DNA of 64,000 nucleotides from Flavobacteriaceae bacterium. Its GTDB lineage: Bacteria; Bacteroidota; Bacteroidia; Flavobacteriales; Flavobacteriaceae. The stretch spans positions 248,001 to 312,000 of the forward strand of contig CANGTQ010000001.1 of assembly GCA_947456955.1 (NCBI GenBank), in the 5' to 3' direction. The notes under the pieces are model-generated. The model saw only the letters and a program-made list of their open reading frames with translations. It was not told where the DNA came from and ran no database searches. A program made the translations under genes and the position numbers. Shown one piece after another: positions 1 through 8,395 of this stretch (positions are counted from its first letter, which is position 1; every line of letters starts with the position of its first letter).

Positions 1-1302
1 GTCGCCTTCGTGTTGCATATAAACGCTAAATACTTTTATATCTTTATTTTCTTTTAATAAGTCATTATACTGTTCCAACAATACCGGAATTTCTTTTTGG
101 CAATGACCACAATCAACATCCCAAAAAACAAGCACTGTATAATCGGCTTTGACATCGCTTAACTTGACGTACATTTTAGAAACTTGATCAACATTTTTAT
201 AGTAAACATTGGTCATTTCTTGACTGTTTTTAGCATCTTCAAATCCCATGGCTTTCATCTTCGGGAAATCTTCAGCTCTAATCATGTATAAATCCTGGGC
301 ATTAGCTCCAATTAATAAGGGTTTCAATTTATCAGCACGTTTAATGATTTTTTGTACCACATCTTCATCGTCGTAAATACCATTCGCTTTTCCGGTTTTA
401 AAATACTTGTCAGACATGTGCACAAAAACTTTGTCAAATCCCATTATTTTCGTGGTTTCATAGGTGTACGTAAAATGCGCCAATAGAAGTTTGTAGGCCA
501 GACTTCCAGATTTGGTTTTGTCCATGATTCTGTCAATTTCAACACTAACTGAGTCGGGATGCATGACGACAACCGATTCGAAATATCTTTTTATTTTAGT
601 ATTAAAAAATGGATTTCTAATAATACCGTCATCTTTGAAATCAACATTGTCCCAATAGTGTTTTTTGTAATAGTTGTACACCTGAATACTATCAGGTCTT
701 CCGTTAGAAGCTTTCGGTATGTCTTTGAGTAGTTTTTCTGATTTCAAATTCATCACACCAGCAATGTAAGTTCCTTTGTGATCGGCTATGAATTTTTCTT
801 CAAAATCGTTAATGCTTTTTTCGATGTCTTTTTGTTTATTGTTTAGTGCCAGTGTATCTTTTTTGGTCTCTAATTTTAAAGTTTGTTTGTAGGCCTGAAA
901 GTCTTTATTTTGTTGGTTGATATATTGCACATAGCTAAAGAAATCATTTTCCAATGGCGAATTAAGTGCTGTTAATTCTTTTCCAATATTTGGACTCGCT
1001 TCCGTTTTGAGTTCTAGTTTTTGGGTGTATTCATCTATGAAGAAATCAAAGTAGATGCCTTTGGCTTGGCTTACTAAAGAGTAAATTCCTTTATCGAGTT
1101 TTCCTTTTCCTTTAAAAACTATTTTCCCGTTTTTGATATTGGTACAGGTATCTTTGATTAACGTTTTGTCAAATTGGTAAAAGGTAAGATACGCTAACGT
1201 ATCAGGAGCATTCTTTAGATTGATTGTAATCTCATAACCCGATTGTGCAACGGCAAATAATGAAGAGAAACAAAAGATTGAGGCTACTAGTAATTTCTTC
1301 AT
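1..1302 (-). CDS. Thioredoxin-like thiol:disulfide oxidoreductase, C-terminus cut by window edge
   Basis: Reading leftwards from an ATG at 1302 the frame stays open to base 1, so about 434 residues are present and the C-terminus is missing. The protein starts with a signal peptide (MKKLLVASIFCFSSLFAVAQ), followed by a beta-rich N-terminal region like the DUF4369 domain and a long helical middle of the DUF5106 kind. A thioredoxin segment begins near residue 390 with DYTVLVFWDVDCGHCQKEIP, where CGHC is the redox pair. Proteins of this build are exported and anchored or soluble in the periplasm, where they reduce or isomerise disulfides. The exact substrate cannot be told. The family is clear, the subfamily less so. 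Confidence 0.85.
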   Translation of the reverse strand, partial: MKKLLVASIFCFSSLFAVAQSGYEITINLKNAPDTLAYLTFYQFDKTLIKDTCTNIKNGKIVFKGKGKLDKGIYSLVSQAKGIYFDFFIDEYTQKLELKTEASPNIGKELTALNSPLENDFFSYVQYINQQNKDFQAYKQTLKLETKKDTLALNNKQKDIEKSINDFEEKFIADHKGTYIAGVMNLKSEKLLKDIPKASNGRPDSIQVYNYYKKHYWDNVDFKDDGIIRNPFFNTKIKRYFESVVVMHPDSVSVEIDRIMDKTKSGSLAYKLLLAHFTYTYETTKIMGFDKVFVHMSDKYFKTGKANGIYDDEDVVQKIIKRADKLKPLLIGANAQDLYMIRAEDFPKMKAMGFEDAKNSQEMTNVYYKNVDQVSKMYVKLSDVKADYTVLVFWDVDCGHCQKEIPVLLEQYNDLLKENKDIKVFSVYMQHEGD

Positions 1303-1659
1303 AAACAAACGATATTTTCTTTAAAAGATTTTAGAGCTTCAAAAATAAGGCATTTACTAAAGAAATAAAACATTGAATTTTTAAAATTTTCTTAAAATTA
1401 AATACTTATTTCAATCTGACTAGAGGATGATTCAATCCGTTGACAATATTTTTTACAACTTGATATTATCAATGCTTTCAAAAAGTTTGGTCAGGTTTCT
1501 GAAACCATAAGTTCTGGAATCAAAACTTGGGGATATTTACGCAGGTTGGTACCAATGTTTGCTATACAGGCTTCATCTATGTTGAATCTTGTATTTTCCA
1601 TTATTGTTTTTTTTCAGAATTAAATATAGCAATTTTAAGGATACTATGAGAATCTTTGG
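1303..1659. other. Intergenic stretch with only a possible decayed small gene
   Basis: This AT-rich gap lies upstream of the leftward thioredoxin-like gene and after the end of the leftward 77-residue membrane protein gene. It must hold the promoter of the thioredoxin-like gene, although no strong TAnnTTTG box was picked out. The one coding-like segment is at 1453-1601 on the minus strand and is listed separately. No RNA gene or repeat was recognised. Confidence 0.5.
1453..1601 (-). pseudogene. Possible remnant of a small gene with one frameshift
   Basis: From an ATG at 1601 the minus strand encodes MENTRFNIDEACIANIGTNL and about 16 more residues, then meets a stop at 1491-1493. Shifting the frame near codon 34 continues as RNLTKLFESIDNIKL to a stop at 1453-1455. 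The composition looks like real protein, which suggests a short gene broken by loss of one base. I do not recognise the family, and a non-coding origin is quite possible. Confidence 0.25.
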
Positions 1660-1893
1660 TTATCTCACTTCTCGAATGCCTTTTAATAGCAGCCAGCGCA
1701 TGAATATTTTTTCACCATCGGGAGTTTGCACAGCCTGAAATTTAGGCGCCGTAAGTGTACCAACCACAAAAGCCGTTATTGGAATAAATAAACCTGTTAG
1801 GTCGGTATATATCTCTATAAGGAACCGAAATAAAATGAATACTATTGCAAAGCATATTAGGTTGTAAAGGAAAGATTTTACTTTTTTTGACAT
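1660..1893 (-). CDS. Small two-helix membrane protein, unknown function
   Basis: The 77-residue product has two hydrophobic segments, roughly residues 9-27 (YNLICFAIVFILFRFLIE) and 32-50 (LTGLFIPITAFVVGTL), and a basic C-terminal tail. It is predicted to span the inner membrane twice. It starts at ATG 1893. The region just upstream is filled by a dispersed repeat, so no clear operon partner is visible. No function can be given. Confidence 0.6.
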   Translation of the reverse strand: MSKKVKSFLYNLICFAIVFILFRFLIEIYTDLTGLFIPITAFVVGTLTAPKFQAVQTPDGEKIFMRWLLLKGIREVR

Positions 1894-1897
1894 GATT

Positions 1898-1994
1898 TTT
1901 AAATTAGGAATTAGGATTTAGGACACGAGCGCAAAGCGCGACTTTATGGAGCGAAGCGGAATAAATTAGGAATTAGGATTTTTCTATATTCTAT
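1898..1994. repeat. Dispersed repeat AATTAGGAATTAGGA with an embedded GCG-rich palindromic unit
   Basis: Two copies of 'aattaggaattaggatt' bracket a GC-richer core with the imperfect inverted pieces gcgcaaagcgc and ggagcgaagcgg. The same 'aggaattaggatt' motif recurs at 16498-16556. The tract ends in 'tctatattctatattcta', which resembles the AT-rich repeats at 18368-18436. It is non-coding. Confidence 0.6.
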
Positions 1995-1997
1995 ATT

Positions 1998-2780
1998 CTA
2001 TTTTCTTTTTTTATCGTTCTTTTTATCATTTGCCTTAACCGTCGATTTATACAAAGGAATGAAGTAAGAAACAGTATAATTAAATCCTACTCCAAAGGCT
2101 CCATCATAGGTTCTATTGAAGCCAGGAATATAGAGGTTGTCAAAGTTATTAGGAATTTTTTGAGATATCATTCGGTTAAGTCTAAAACTGAAACCTACGA
2201 AGACATTGTTAAATACTTCCGCTTTCATACCGGCAACTACTTCTATCCATTGTGCTGATAAGCCATCAAATTGATTATTCTCAGTAGGAATTATTACCGG
2301 TGATTCTCCAAAATATGGGTTTGGATTGTAGATTTGATAACTGTTTAATGTTTGGCTAAAACTACTTACACCATATCGCAATCCAACAGAAATAATATTT
2401 TCCATATTTCCCCAATTCTGAAAAGAATTGTAGTCAAATCCAGCTTTTAGATATGTTCCTTTGGTAGTAAAGTTGACTTGATCGTCATCAACCGTTTTGT
2501 TTTCGTTACCAATTTCTGCAGCTAAATAATGTCTACGTGTTAAACGATAATCACCAACAAGTTCTAATCCACGATAATCGGTTTCATAAAACGAACGCGT
2601 TAGCTTGAATAAGTCAACTCCTAAACGCAAACCATAGCGCTCTTTCTTTACCGGAATGCTGTCTTTTTTTATCGTTGCTTTTTGGTTCGTTTTTTCGCTT
2701 ACGCTTGTGTCTTGTGCATTGCCTAAAAATGAAAGCAATACCAAAGCAATACTAAAAGTAAATTTTGATATGTGTTTCAT
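1998..2780 (-). CDS. DUF6048-type outer-membrane beta-barrel protein
   Basis: The 260-residue product starts at ATG 2780 (MKHISKFTFSIALVLLSFLG). A TTG start 12 bases further upstream is possible but gives a poorer signal peptide. The leader ends near GNAQ, and the rest is rich in alternating strands with aromatic ends (GLRLGVDLFKL, YLKAGFDYNSF, GAFGVGFNYTVSYFIPL), typical of a small porin-like barrel. It matches the DUF6048 family as I know it from Flavobacteriaceae, which sits next to a DUF6452 lipoprotein and rlmD, as here. The gene overlaps the end of the upstream DUF6452 gene by 29 bases, so the two are co-translated. Function is unknown; an envelope role is inferred. Confidence 0.8.
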   Translation of the reverse strand: MKHISKFTFSIALVLLSFLGNAQDTSVSEKTNQKATIKKDSIPVKKERYGLRLGVDLFKLTRSFYETDYRGLELVGDYRLTRRHYLAAEIGNENKTVDDDQVNFTTKGTYLKAGFDYNSFQNWGNMENIISVGLRYGVSSFSQTLNSYQIYNPNPYFGESPVIIPTENNQFDGLSAQWIEVVAGMKAEVFNNVFVGFSFRLNRMISQKIPNNFDNLYIPGFNRTYDGAFGVGFNYTVSYFIPLYKSTVKANDKKNDKKRK

Positions 2781-3285
2781 TTTCGGTTTCAATGTTTGTA
2801 GTTACTATGTTGATGTCTTGTATCCAAAAACCATCTGGTGTTGTGGAATCTGTTTTGATAACGCCATTTGGAGTAGCATTCAATTCGAAAATGGTCTTAT
2901 AACCACAAGCTCTGGAAACAAAAACGTTTTGGCGGGTATAATTAAATTGAAGCAAATCTTGATTAATAAAAGTCAAATTGTTGCTATTTAATGTTAGGCT
3001 ATAATTGGTTATGTCTTGTGTAATGTCAAGTGGTAATTCGAGTTTGTTTCCATTGAACAGATAGCGGTTAGAATCTGTCTCTAGAAGCGAACTATTAAAA
3101 ACTATAAAATCTTCTGCACCAATGGCTTTGACTTTTAAGTTTACAACGTTTTTCAAACTCGAAGGATTAGAAATATCATAAAATTCTAGTATTAAATGAG
3201 GTGTAGTTTCTTCAGCACAGATATCGTCCTTCTCGCAACTGGAGAAAGTAATTGTCAGTAAAAGCAGCAATACTATTTTTTTCAT
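2752..3285 (-). CDS. DUF6452-type lipoprotein
   Basis: The 177-residue product begins with a lipoprotein signal, MKKIVLLLLLTITFSSCEKD, with the lipid-attached Cys near residue 17. The mature part is beta-rich and contains the segment IFELNATPNGVIKTDSTTPD near the C-terminus. The family and its neighbours (DUF6048 downstream, rlmD upstream on the same strand) form a block I know from flavobacteria. It probably sits in the periplasm, attached to a membrane. Its biochemical role is unknown. The stop lies inside the DUF6048 gene, which suggests one transcript. Confidence 0.8.
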   Translation of the reverse strand: MKKIVLLLLLTITFSSCEKDDICAEETTPHLILEFYDISNPSSLKNVVNLKVKAIGAEDFIVFNSSLLETDSNRYLFNGNKLELPLDITQDITNYSLTLNSNNLTFINQDLLQFNYTRQNVFVSRACGYKTIFELNATPNGVIKTDSTTPDGFWIQDINIVTTNIETENETHIKIYF

Positions 3286-3354
3286 GTTTATATTGAGTTA
3301 AGTCTTCAGTCTCAGTTTTCAGTCTCATTTTATAATTGCAACTGCGACTGTATA

Positions 3355-4770
3355 CTATCTTCGCTCCAAAAGTACAACATTTTCTACATGATGCGTTTGC
3401 GGAAACATATCTACCGGACGCACACGTGTAACTTTATAATATTCATCCATTAAAGCTAAATCTCTAGCCTGTGTTGCCGAGTTGCAACTAACATATACAA
3501 TCTTATCGGCACCAATTTTAATCAATTGTTCTACTACATCTTTGTGCATTCCGTCTCGCGGCGGATCGGTAATGATAACATCGGGTTGACCGTGCAGTGA
3601 AATGAAATCATCGTTAAATACGTTTTTCATATCACCAACATAAAATTCACAATTGGTAATACTGTTACGTTTTGCATTTTCTTTGGCATCAGCAATGGCT
3701 TCAGGAACCGCTTCGACACCAATAACTTTTTTGGCCTTTTTGGAAACAAATTGTGCTATAGTTCCGGTTCCGGTATATAAATCGTAAACGACTTCACTTC
3801 CGTTTAATCCGGCAAATTCGCGCGTGATTTTATACAATTCGTATGCTTGGTCCGAGTTGGTTTGGTAAAACGACTTGGCGTTAATGCTAAACTGTAAACC
3901 TTCCATTTCTTCCAGTATATAATCTCTCCCTTTGTAGAGTTTGATATCTTGATCGTATAACGTATCGTTGGCTTTGCTATTGATTACGTATTGTAGTGAA
4001 GTAATCTCTGGAAATTGCTCTGCAATATGATTCATTAACAATTCACGCTGTTTTATATCTTCCTGAAAAAACTGAATAAGTACCATGATTTCTCCAGTTG
4101 ATGCTGTTCTAATCATTAGCGTTCGTAATAATCCTTCATGATTTCGGGCATTGAAGAACATCATATTATTTTCAGTCGCAAAACGTTTGATTTCGTTTCT
4201 AATTGCATTTGATGGATCTTCCTGAAGGTGGCATTTTTCGATATCTAAAATCTTATCCCACATTCTTGGAATATGGAAACCAAGCGCAGGTTTTTTACTT
4301 AACGACTGGTCTTCTGATTTTATTTCGGTTTCGTTTAACCAACGTGTATCCGAAAACCCAAACTCCATTTTGTTTCGGTAAAAGAATTGCTTTTCAGAAC
4401 CTAGGATAGGTTCAAAATCGGGCAATTCAATCTTTCCAATGCGTTTCAGGTTATTATAGACTTCCTGATTTTTGTAAAATAATTGTTGCTCATACTTCAT
4501 ATTCTGCCATTTGCAACCGCCACAAGCACCAAAATGTTGGCAAAGAGGCTCAATTCTATTTTGAGAATAGGAGTGAAACCTGATGGCTTTGCCTTCAAAA
4601 TAGGATTTTCTCTTTTTAAAAGTTTGTACGTCTACAACATCACCCGGAACAACGTTTGGAATAAAAATTACTTGACCTTCCGGAGCTTTAGCTACCGATA
4701 CGCCTTTGGCACCGGCATCCAAAACAGTTATGTTTTCAAAGATGACTTTGTTGGTTTGTTTTCTTCCCAT
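3355..4770 (-). CDS. rlmD: 23S rRNA (uracil-5-)-methyltransferase RlmD
   Basis: This 471-residue SAM-dependent enzyme makes 5-methyluridine in 23S rRNA (U1939 in E. coli numbering). An N-terminal TRAM domain (residues 8-65) is followed by the iron-sulfur cysteines C77, C83 and C86 in LCQHFGACGGCKW, with a fourth in DIEKCHLQED. The methyltransferase domain shows the SAM loop YDLYTGTGTIAQFV, the motif ITDPPRDGMH and the catalytic Cys in VYVSCNSATQARDL. The length is normal for the family. The assignment to RlmD rather than another RlmCD/TrmA-type enzyme rests on the TRAM plus Fe-S layout and is likely but not proven. It lies upstream of the DUF6452/DUF6048 pair. Confidence 0.93.
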   Translation of the reverse strand: MGRKQTNKVIFENITVLDAGAKGVSVAKAPEGQVIFIPNVVPGDVVDVQTFKKRKSYFEGKAIRFHSYSQNRIEPLCQHFGACGGCKWQNMKYEQQLFYKNQEVYNNLKRIGKIELPDFEPILGSEKQFFYRNKMEFGFSDTRWLNETEIKSEDQSLSKKPALGFHIPRMWDKILDIEKCHLQEDPSNAIRNEIKRFATENNMMFFNARNHEGLLRTLMIRTASTGEIMVLIQFFQEDIKQRELLMNHIAEQFPEITSLQYVINSKANDTLYDQDIKLYKGRDYILEEMEGLQFSINAKSFYQTNSDQAYELYKITREFAGLNGSEVVYDLYTGTGTIAQFVSKKAKKVIGVEAVPEAIADAKENAKRNSITNCEFYVGDMKNVFNDDFISLHGQPDVIITDPPRDGMHKDVVEQLIKIGADKIVYVSCNSATQARDLALMDEYYKVTRVRPVDMFPQTHHVENVVLLERR

Positions 4771-4774
4771 GGCG

Positions 4775-4782
4775 CAAAAATA
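4775..4782 (-). promoter_or_regulatory. Putative -7 box for rlmD, close to the start codon
   Basis: On the minus strand TATTTTTG matches the Bacteroidota -7 consensus TAnnTTTG and ends only four bases before the ATG at 4770. No clear TTG -33 element was found. If used, it would give a leaderless mRNA. Confidence 0.4.
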
Positions 4783-4846
4783 AACTATTGGTTAAAACTT
4801 GGTAATGATTTAAGAAAAAAATATAAATTAGAGGAAAAATTTAAAA

Positions 4847-5395
4847 GTGTATACACATCTGGCATTATTAAGAGGTATCAACGTTTCGGGACACAAAATG
4901 ATAAATATGGTAGCTTTTAAAAAAGCATTAGAAGCTGTTGGTTTTCAAAATGTGGTGACTTATATTCAATCTGGTAATGTGTTTGTGGATACAGAAGAAG
5001 AAAGTCCAGGAAAAGTTGGTTTTATTATTAAACAGGAAATCTTTAAAGAATTTGGGCACGATGTTCCTGTAATTGTTATAGGAAAAGAAGATTTGCAAGC
5101 GTGTTTAGACCGAAACTTATTTTTAAATGAAGCTGAAATCGATTTAAAGAAATTATATGTTTCGTTTATCTCTTCTGAGTTGCCCGATAATATGATAACC
5201 CAACTAAACTTAAATTTTATCAAACCCGATGAAATTCAATTGGATGGCAAACGAATTTATTTAAAGTACGACATTTCTCCAGCCAAAACCAAACTTGATA
5301 ACAAATGGATTGAGAAAAGTATGAATGTGGTTTCAACGACTCGCAATTGGAATACTGTGAATACTTTACTTAAAATGTTTGATGAAAGGAACTAA
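4847..5395 (+). CDS. DUF1697 family protein
   Basis: The 182-residue product opens with YTHLALLRGINVSGHKMINM, the hallmark start of DUF1697 proteins, followed by VVTYIQSGNVFVDT. The start is a GTG at 4847, with a GAGG stretch about 12 bases upstream. No ATG fits, and the family always begins a few residues before ALLRGIN. It is a soluble cytoplasmic protein with no known reaction. The gene is divergent from rlmD and alone on its strand until the Nramp gene 50 bases downstream. Confidence 0.88.
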   Translation: MYTHLALLRGINVSGHKMINMVAFKKALEAVGFQNVVTYIQSGNVFVDTEEESPGKVGFIIKQEIFKEFGHDVPVIVIGKEDLQACLDRNLFLNEAEIDLKKLYVSFISSELPDNMITQLNLNFIKPDEIQLDGKRIYLKYDISPAKTKLDNKWIEKSMNVVSTTRNWNTVNTLLKMFDERN

Positions 5396-5445
5396 GATTT
5401 GCTAATTTTAGTTGTAGATTAGTATTTGATTATCAATATAATTAG

Positions 5446-6687
5446 ATGAATAAAATAAAGCGATTTTGGAAAGTCTTAGGTCCTGGATTAATAACAGGCG
5501 CAAGTGATGATGATCCATCTGGGATTGCTACTTATTCTCAAGCCGGAGCTGCTTATGGTTTGTCTACCTTATGGACAGCAATAATAGCATTTCCACTTAT
5601 GGCAGCTATTCAGCAAATGTGTGCTAAAATTGGTTTAGTCACTTCTCAGGGTTTAACAGGCGCTTTAAAAACCAATTATCCAAAACCTGTTTTGTATTTA
5701 ATGCTATTGTTTAGCTTTCCAGCTATCGTAATGAATATTGGAGCAGACATAGCCGGAATGGGAGCAGTTGGAAACCTGCTTTTTCCTAAGATTGACGCCA
5801 TGTATTTTAGTGTTTTTTTTACCATTCTGCTTTTGGGATTAATCATTTATTTGCCCTATCATAAAATTGCTGCCACACTGAAATTTCTTTGCGTTGTACT
5901 ATTAGTTTATCTAATCGTTCCTTTTTTATATAAGCAAGATTGGTTGGATATTGCTAAAAATACCTTTATACCAAATATTCAATTTAATAAAGAATTTGTT
6001 GCTGTTTTAGTCGGAATTTTAGGTACTACTATTTCACCTTATTTGTTCTTTTGGCAAGCCTCGATGGAAGTTGAAGAAATGGCACACAAGAAACGCCATT
6101 TGATAGTGAATAAAAGAATTATTACAGATATGAAACAAGATGTTGATTTTGGGATGTCGTTTTCAGGAGTGGTAATGTTTTTTATTATACTAACCACAGG
6201 AACAGTTTTGTATAAAGGTGGTATTCACCAAATTGATACGGTAGAACAAGCCGCAGCAGCGTTGAAACCTTTGGCAGGAAATTTTGCGTATTTGCTTTTT
6301 GCAATAGGTGTAATTGGTACAGGACTTTTAGCTATTCCGGTTTTGTGCGGATCGTTGTCCTATATTATTTCCGAAACCTTTGGTTGGGAAAAAGGTTTGG
6401 ATAAAAAATTTCACGAAGCCAAAGCTTTCTATTTGGTTATGGTTATTTCTTTGATTCTTGGTTTATCTCTTAATTATATTGGTATTTCACCAATAAAAGC
6501 ATTGATATATACGGCTATACTTTATGGATTAACAGCTCCAGTTTTGATTGCAATAATTCTACATATTTCAAATAATAAAAAAGTAATGGGAAATTTTACA
6601 AACAGCAGGTTTTCTAATTTTTTAGGATTCAGTGCTTTAATTTTAATGACTGTAGCGGCTTTAGCTTTATTGTATTTACAATTTTAA
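5446..6687 (+). CDS. Nramp-family divalent metal transporter with a non-canonical metal site
   Basis: The 413-residue inner-membrane protein has about eleven hydrophobic segments and the Nramp fold signature. In helix 1 the motif is DDDPSGIATYSQAG (residues 21-34), where classic MntH/Nramp proteins have DPGN. In helix 6 it is GTTISPYLFFW (about 193-203), where classic members have a Met-Pro-His motif. The metal-binding methionine is therefore missing. Related proteins with altered sites transport Mg2+ or have unknown specificity, so manganese or iron transport should not be assumed. The gene stands alone, between the DUF1697 gene and rocD. Confidence 0.85.
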   Translation: MNKIKRFWKVLGPGLITGASDDDPSGIATYSQAGAAYGLSTLWTAIIAFPLMAAIQQMCAKIGLVTSQGLTGALKTNYPKPVLYLMLLFSFPAIVMNIGADIAGMGAVGNLLFPKIDAMYFSVFFTILLLGLIIYLPYHKIAATLKFLCVVLLVYLIVPFLYKQDWLDIAKNTFIPNIQFNKEFVAVLVGILGTTISPYLFFWQASMEVEEMAHKKRHLIVNKRIITDMKQDVDFGMSFSGVVMFFIILTTGTVLYKGGIHQIDTVEQAAAALKPLAGNFAYLLFAIGVIGTGLLAIPVLCGSLSYIISETFGWEKGLDKKFHEAKAFYLVMVISLILGLSLNYIGISPIKALIYTAILYGLTAPVLIAIILHISNNKKVMGNFTNSRFSNFLGFSALILMTVAALALLYLQF

Positions 6688-6722
6688 ATGAATAGTCAGA
6701 CCTGTAATTCGTAATTAAATTA

Positions 6723-6730
6723 TACTTTTG
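6723..6730 (+). promoter_or_regulatory. Putative -7 box upstream of rocD
   Basis: TACTTTTG fits the Bacteroidota -7 consensus and lies 89 bases before the rocD start. The -33 element is weak. The leader made from it would contain the 16-bp palindrome at 6774-6789. Confidence 0.45.
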
Positions 6731-6773
6731 TTCAACCTATGGATGATTTCTCTCCAAATAAAGAAGGAACCTG

Positions 6774-6789
6774 CCTGTCTGCAGACAGG
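6774..6789. repeat. Palindromic repeat, CCTGTCTGCAGACAGG
   Basis: This is a perfect 16-bp palindrome, flanked by AACCTG on the left and GTTGC on the right. It lies in the rocD leader. It belongs to the same family as the GC-rich palindromes at 18438-18451 and 19350-19375, with C/T differences in the core. Confidence 0.65.
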
Positions 6790-6819
6790 TTGCGATTTTA
6801 AAAAACAATTAGAAAGATT

Positions 6820-8100
6820 ATGTCAGTTATAAAAAAAATAAGTTCAGCTGAAGCCATTGCTTTAGAAAACAAGTATGGAGCACACAATTACCACCCGTTA
6901 CCAGTAGTATTAAATAAAGGAGAAGGAGTATATGTTTGGGATGTTGAAGGCAAAAAATATTATGATTTTCTTTCGGCTTATTCAGCTGTAAACCAAGGTC
7001 ATTGTCATCCAAAAATAGTGGGAGCGATGATAGAACAAGCACAAACTTTGACACTAACTTCAAGGGCCTTTTACAATGATAAACTGGGCGTTTACGAAGA
7101 ATACATTACTAAGTATTTCGGTTTTGATAAAGTATTACCAATGAATACTGGTGCCGAAGCTGTTGAAACTGCTTTAAAATTGTGTAGAAAATGGGCATAT
7201 GAAAAGAAAGGTATTAATGAAAATGAAGCGCAAATTATTGTTTGTGACGGTAACTTCCACGGAAGAACTACCACCATTATTTCGTTTTCTAATGATGAGA
7301 ATGCACGTAAGAACTTTGGACCTTATACAGCAGGATTTATCAAAATTCCTTACGATAATATTGACGCCTTAGAAAAAGCCATTACCTCGTCTAAAAATAT
7401 TGCAGGATTCTTAGTTGAACCTATTCAAGGCGAAGCTGGTGTTTACGTTCCTGCTGATGATTATTTAACAAAAGCAAAAGCCTTATGTGAAGCAAATAAC
7501 GTATTGTTTATTGCGGATGAAGTGCAAACCGGAATTGCAAGAACGGGTTCTATACTAGCCGTTTGTGGCAATTGTACTTGTGAAAACAGTTGTGAAAAAC
7601 AAGCAACTTATGTTGCGCCAGATATATTAATTTTAGGTAAAGCTATTTCAGGTGGCGCTTATCCTGTTTCGGCAGTCTTAGCAAACGATGTTGTTATGAA
7701 TGTTATAAAACCAGGACAACACGGATCTACTTTTGGAGGAAATCCAGTTGCAGCAGCCGTAGCTATAGCAGCTTTAGATGTTGTTAATGATGAAAATTTG
7801 ATTCAAAATGCACGACGTTTAGGGAAAATATTCAGAGCGAAAATAGGAGAGTATGTTAAAACATCAAATATTGCAACCTTAGTCCGTGGAAAAGGTTTGT
7901 TAAACGCAATTGTCATCAATGATACAGAAGAAAGCGATACGGCGTGGAATATCTGCATGGCTTTACGTGACAACGGATTATTAGCTAAACCAACTCATGG
8001 TAATATCATCCGATTTGCGCCGCCATTAGTAATTAATGAGGAACAGTTATTAGATTGTGTTTCGATAATTATTAAGACGTTGAAACAATTTGAAAAGTAG
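6820..8100 (+). CDS. rocD: Ornithine--oxo-acid aminotransferase
   Basis: This 426-residue PLP enzyme moves the delta-amino group of ornithine to 2-oxoglutarate, giving glutamate semialdehyde for proline, arginine and glutamate interconversion. It shows [18 protein letters not shown] substrate residues, the PLP-contact segment [14 protein letters not shown] and the Schiff-base lysine K274 in [13 protein letters not shown]. Between them lies an insert of about a dozen residues with four cysteines, C249, C252, C254 and C258 ([13 protein letters not shown]). It is absent from classic RocD enzymes but, as I recall, shared by flavobacterial relatives, and it could bind a metal. The start at ATG 6820 keeps the usual N-terminus ([20 protein letters not shown]). 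Confidence 0.93.
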   Translation: MSVIKKISSAEAIALENKYGAHNYHPLPVVLNKGEGVYVWDVEGKKYYDFLSAYSAVNQGHCHPKIVGAMIEQAQTLTLTSRAFYNDKLGVYEEYITKYFGFDKVLPMNTGAEAVETALKLCRKWAYEKKGINENEAQIIVCDGNFHGRTTTIISFSNDENARKNFGPYTAGFIKIPYDNIDALEKAITSSKNIAGFLVEPIQGEAGVYVPADDYLTKAKALCEANNVLFIADEVQTGIARTGSILAVCGNCTCENSCEKQATYVAPDILILGKAISGGAYPVSAVLANDVVMNVIKPGQHGSTFGGNPVAAAVAIAALDVVNDENLIQNARRLGKIFRAKIGEYVKTSNIATLVRGKGLLNAIVINDTEESDTAWNICMALRDNGLLAKPTHGNIIRFAPPLVINEEQLLDCVSIIIKTLKQFEK

Positions 8101-8139
8101 TATACCTAATTTTTTTATAATTAAGTACGACTTTATTAC

Positions 8140-8331
8140 TTAATACAAATGCTCAACTTGAACACATTATGCTTTAGAATCAAGCAATAGCGATTTACTT
8201 TCGGATGCTATAGTTAACTTAAATTTTAGGAATCTAAATTATAGTTATTTTTCCATTATATATAATAATTCTTATTGGAGTAGTTATTTTCGGAGCTAAA
8301 ATAAGAAGTGGAGGAATGTAATTATCTTAAA
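8140..8331 (+). pseudogene. Possible decayed secreted or membrane protein gene
   Basis: The plus strand carries protein-like pieces in different frames: LLLNTNAQLEH (like the end of a signal peptide), then YALESSNSDLLSDAIVNLNF, then a hydrophobic tail IGVVIFGAKIRSGGM before a stop at 8321. Stops separate them. This looks like a small gene ruined by several indels. I cannot name the family, and the call is tentative. Confidence 0.25.
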
Positions 8332-8343
8332 ATAAATCTATTT

Positions 8344-8371
8344 AAAACCAGCTAGTTCGGCTGGTTTTTTT
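8344..8371 (+). terminator. Rho-independent terminator
   Basis: A perfect 9-bp stem, AAAACCAGC / GCTGGTTTT, with a 7-base loop is followed by a run of T. It sits after rocD and the possible decayed gene, and just before the small membrane protein gene at 8396. Confidence 0.8.
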
Positions 8372-8395
8372 ACTTTTGGAAAGTAAATACGGACT

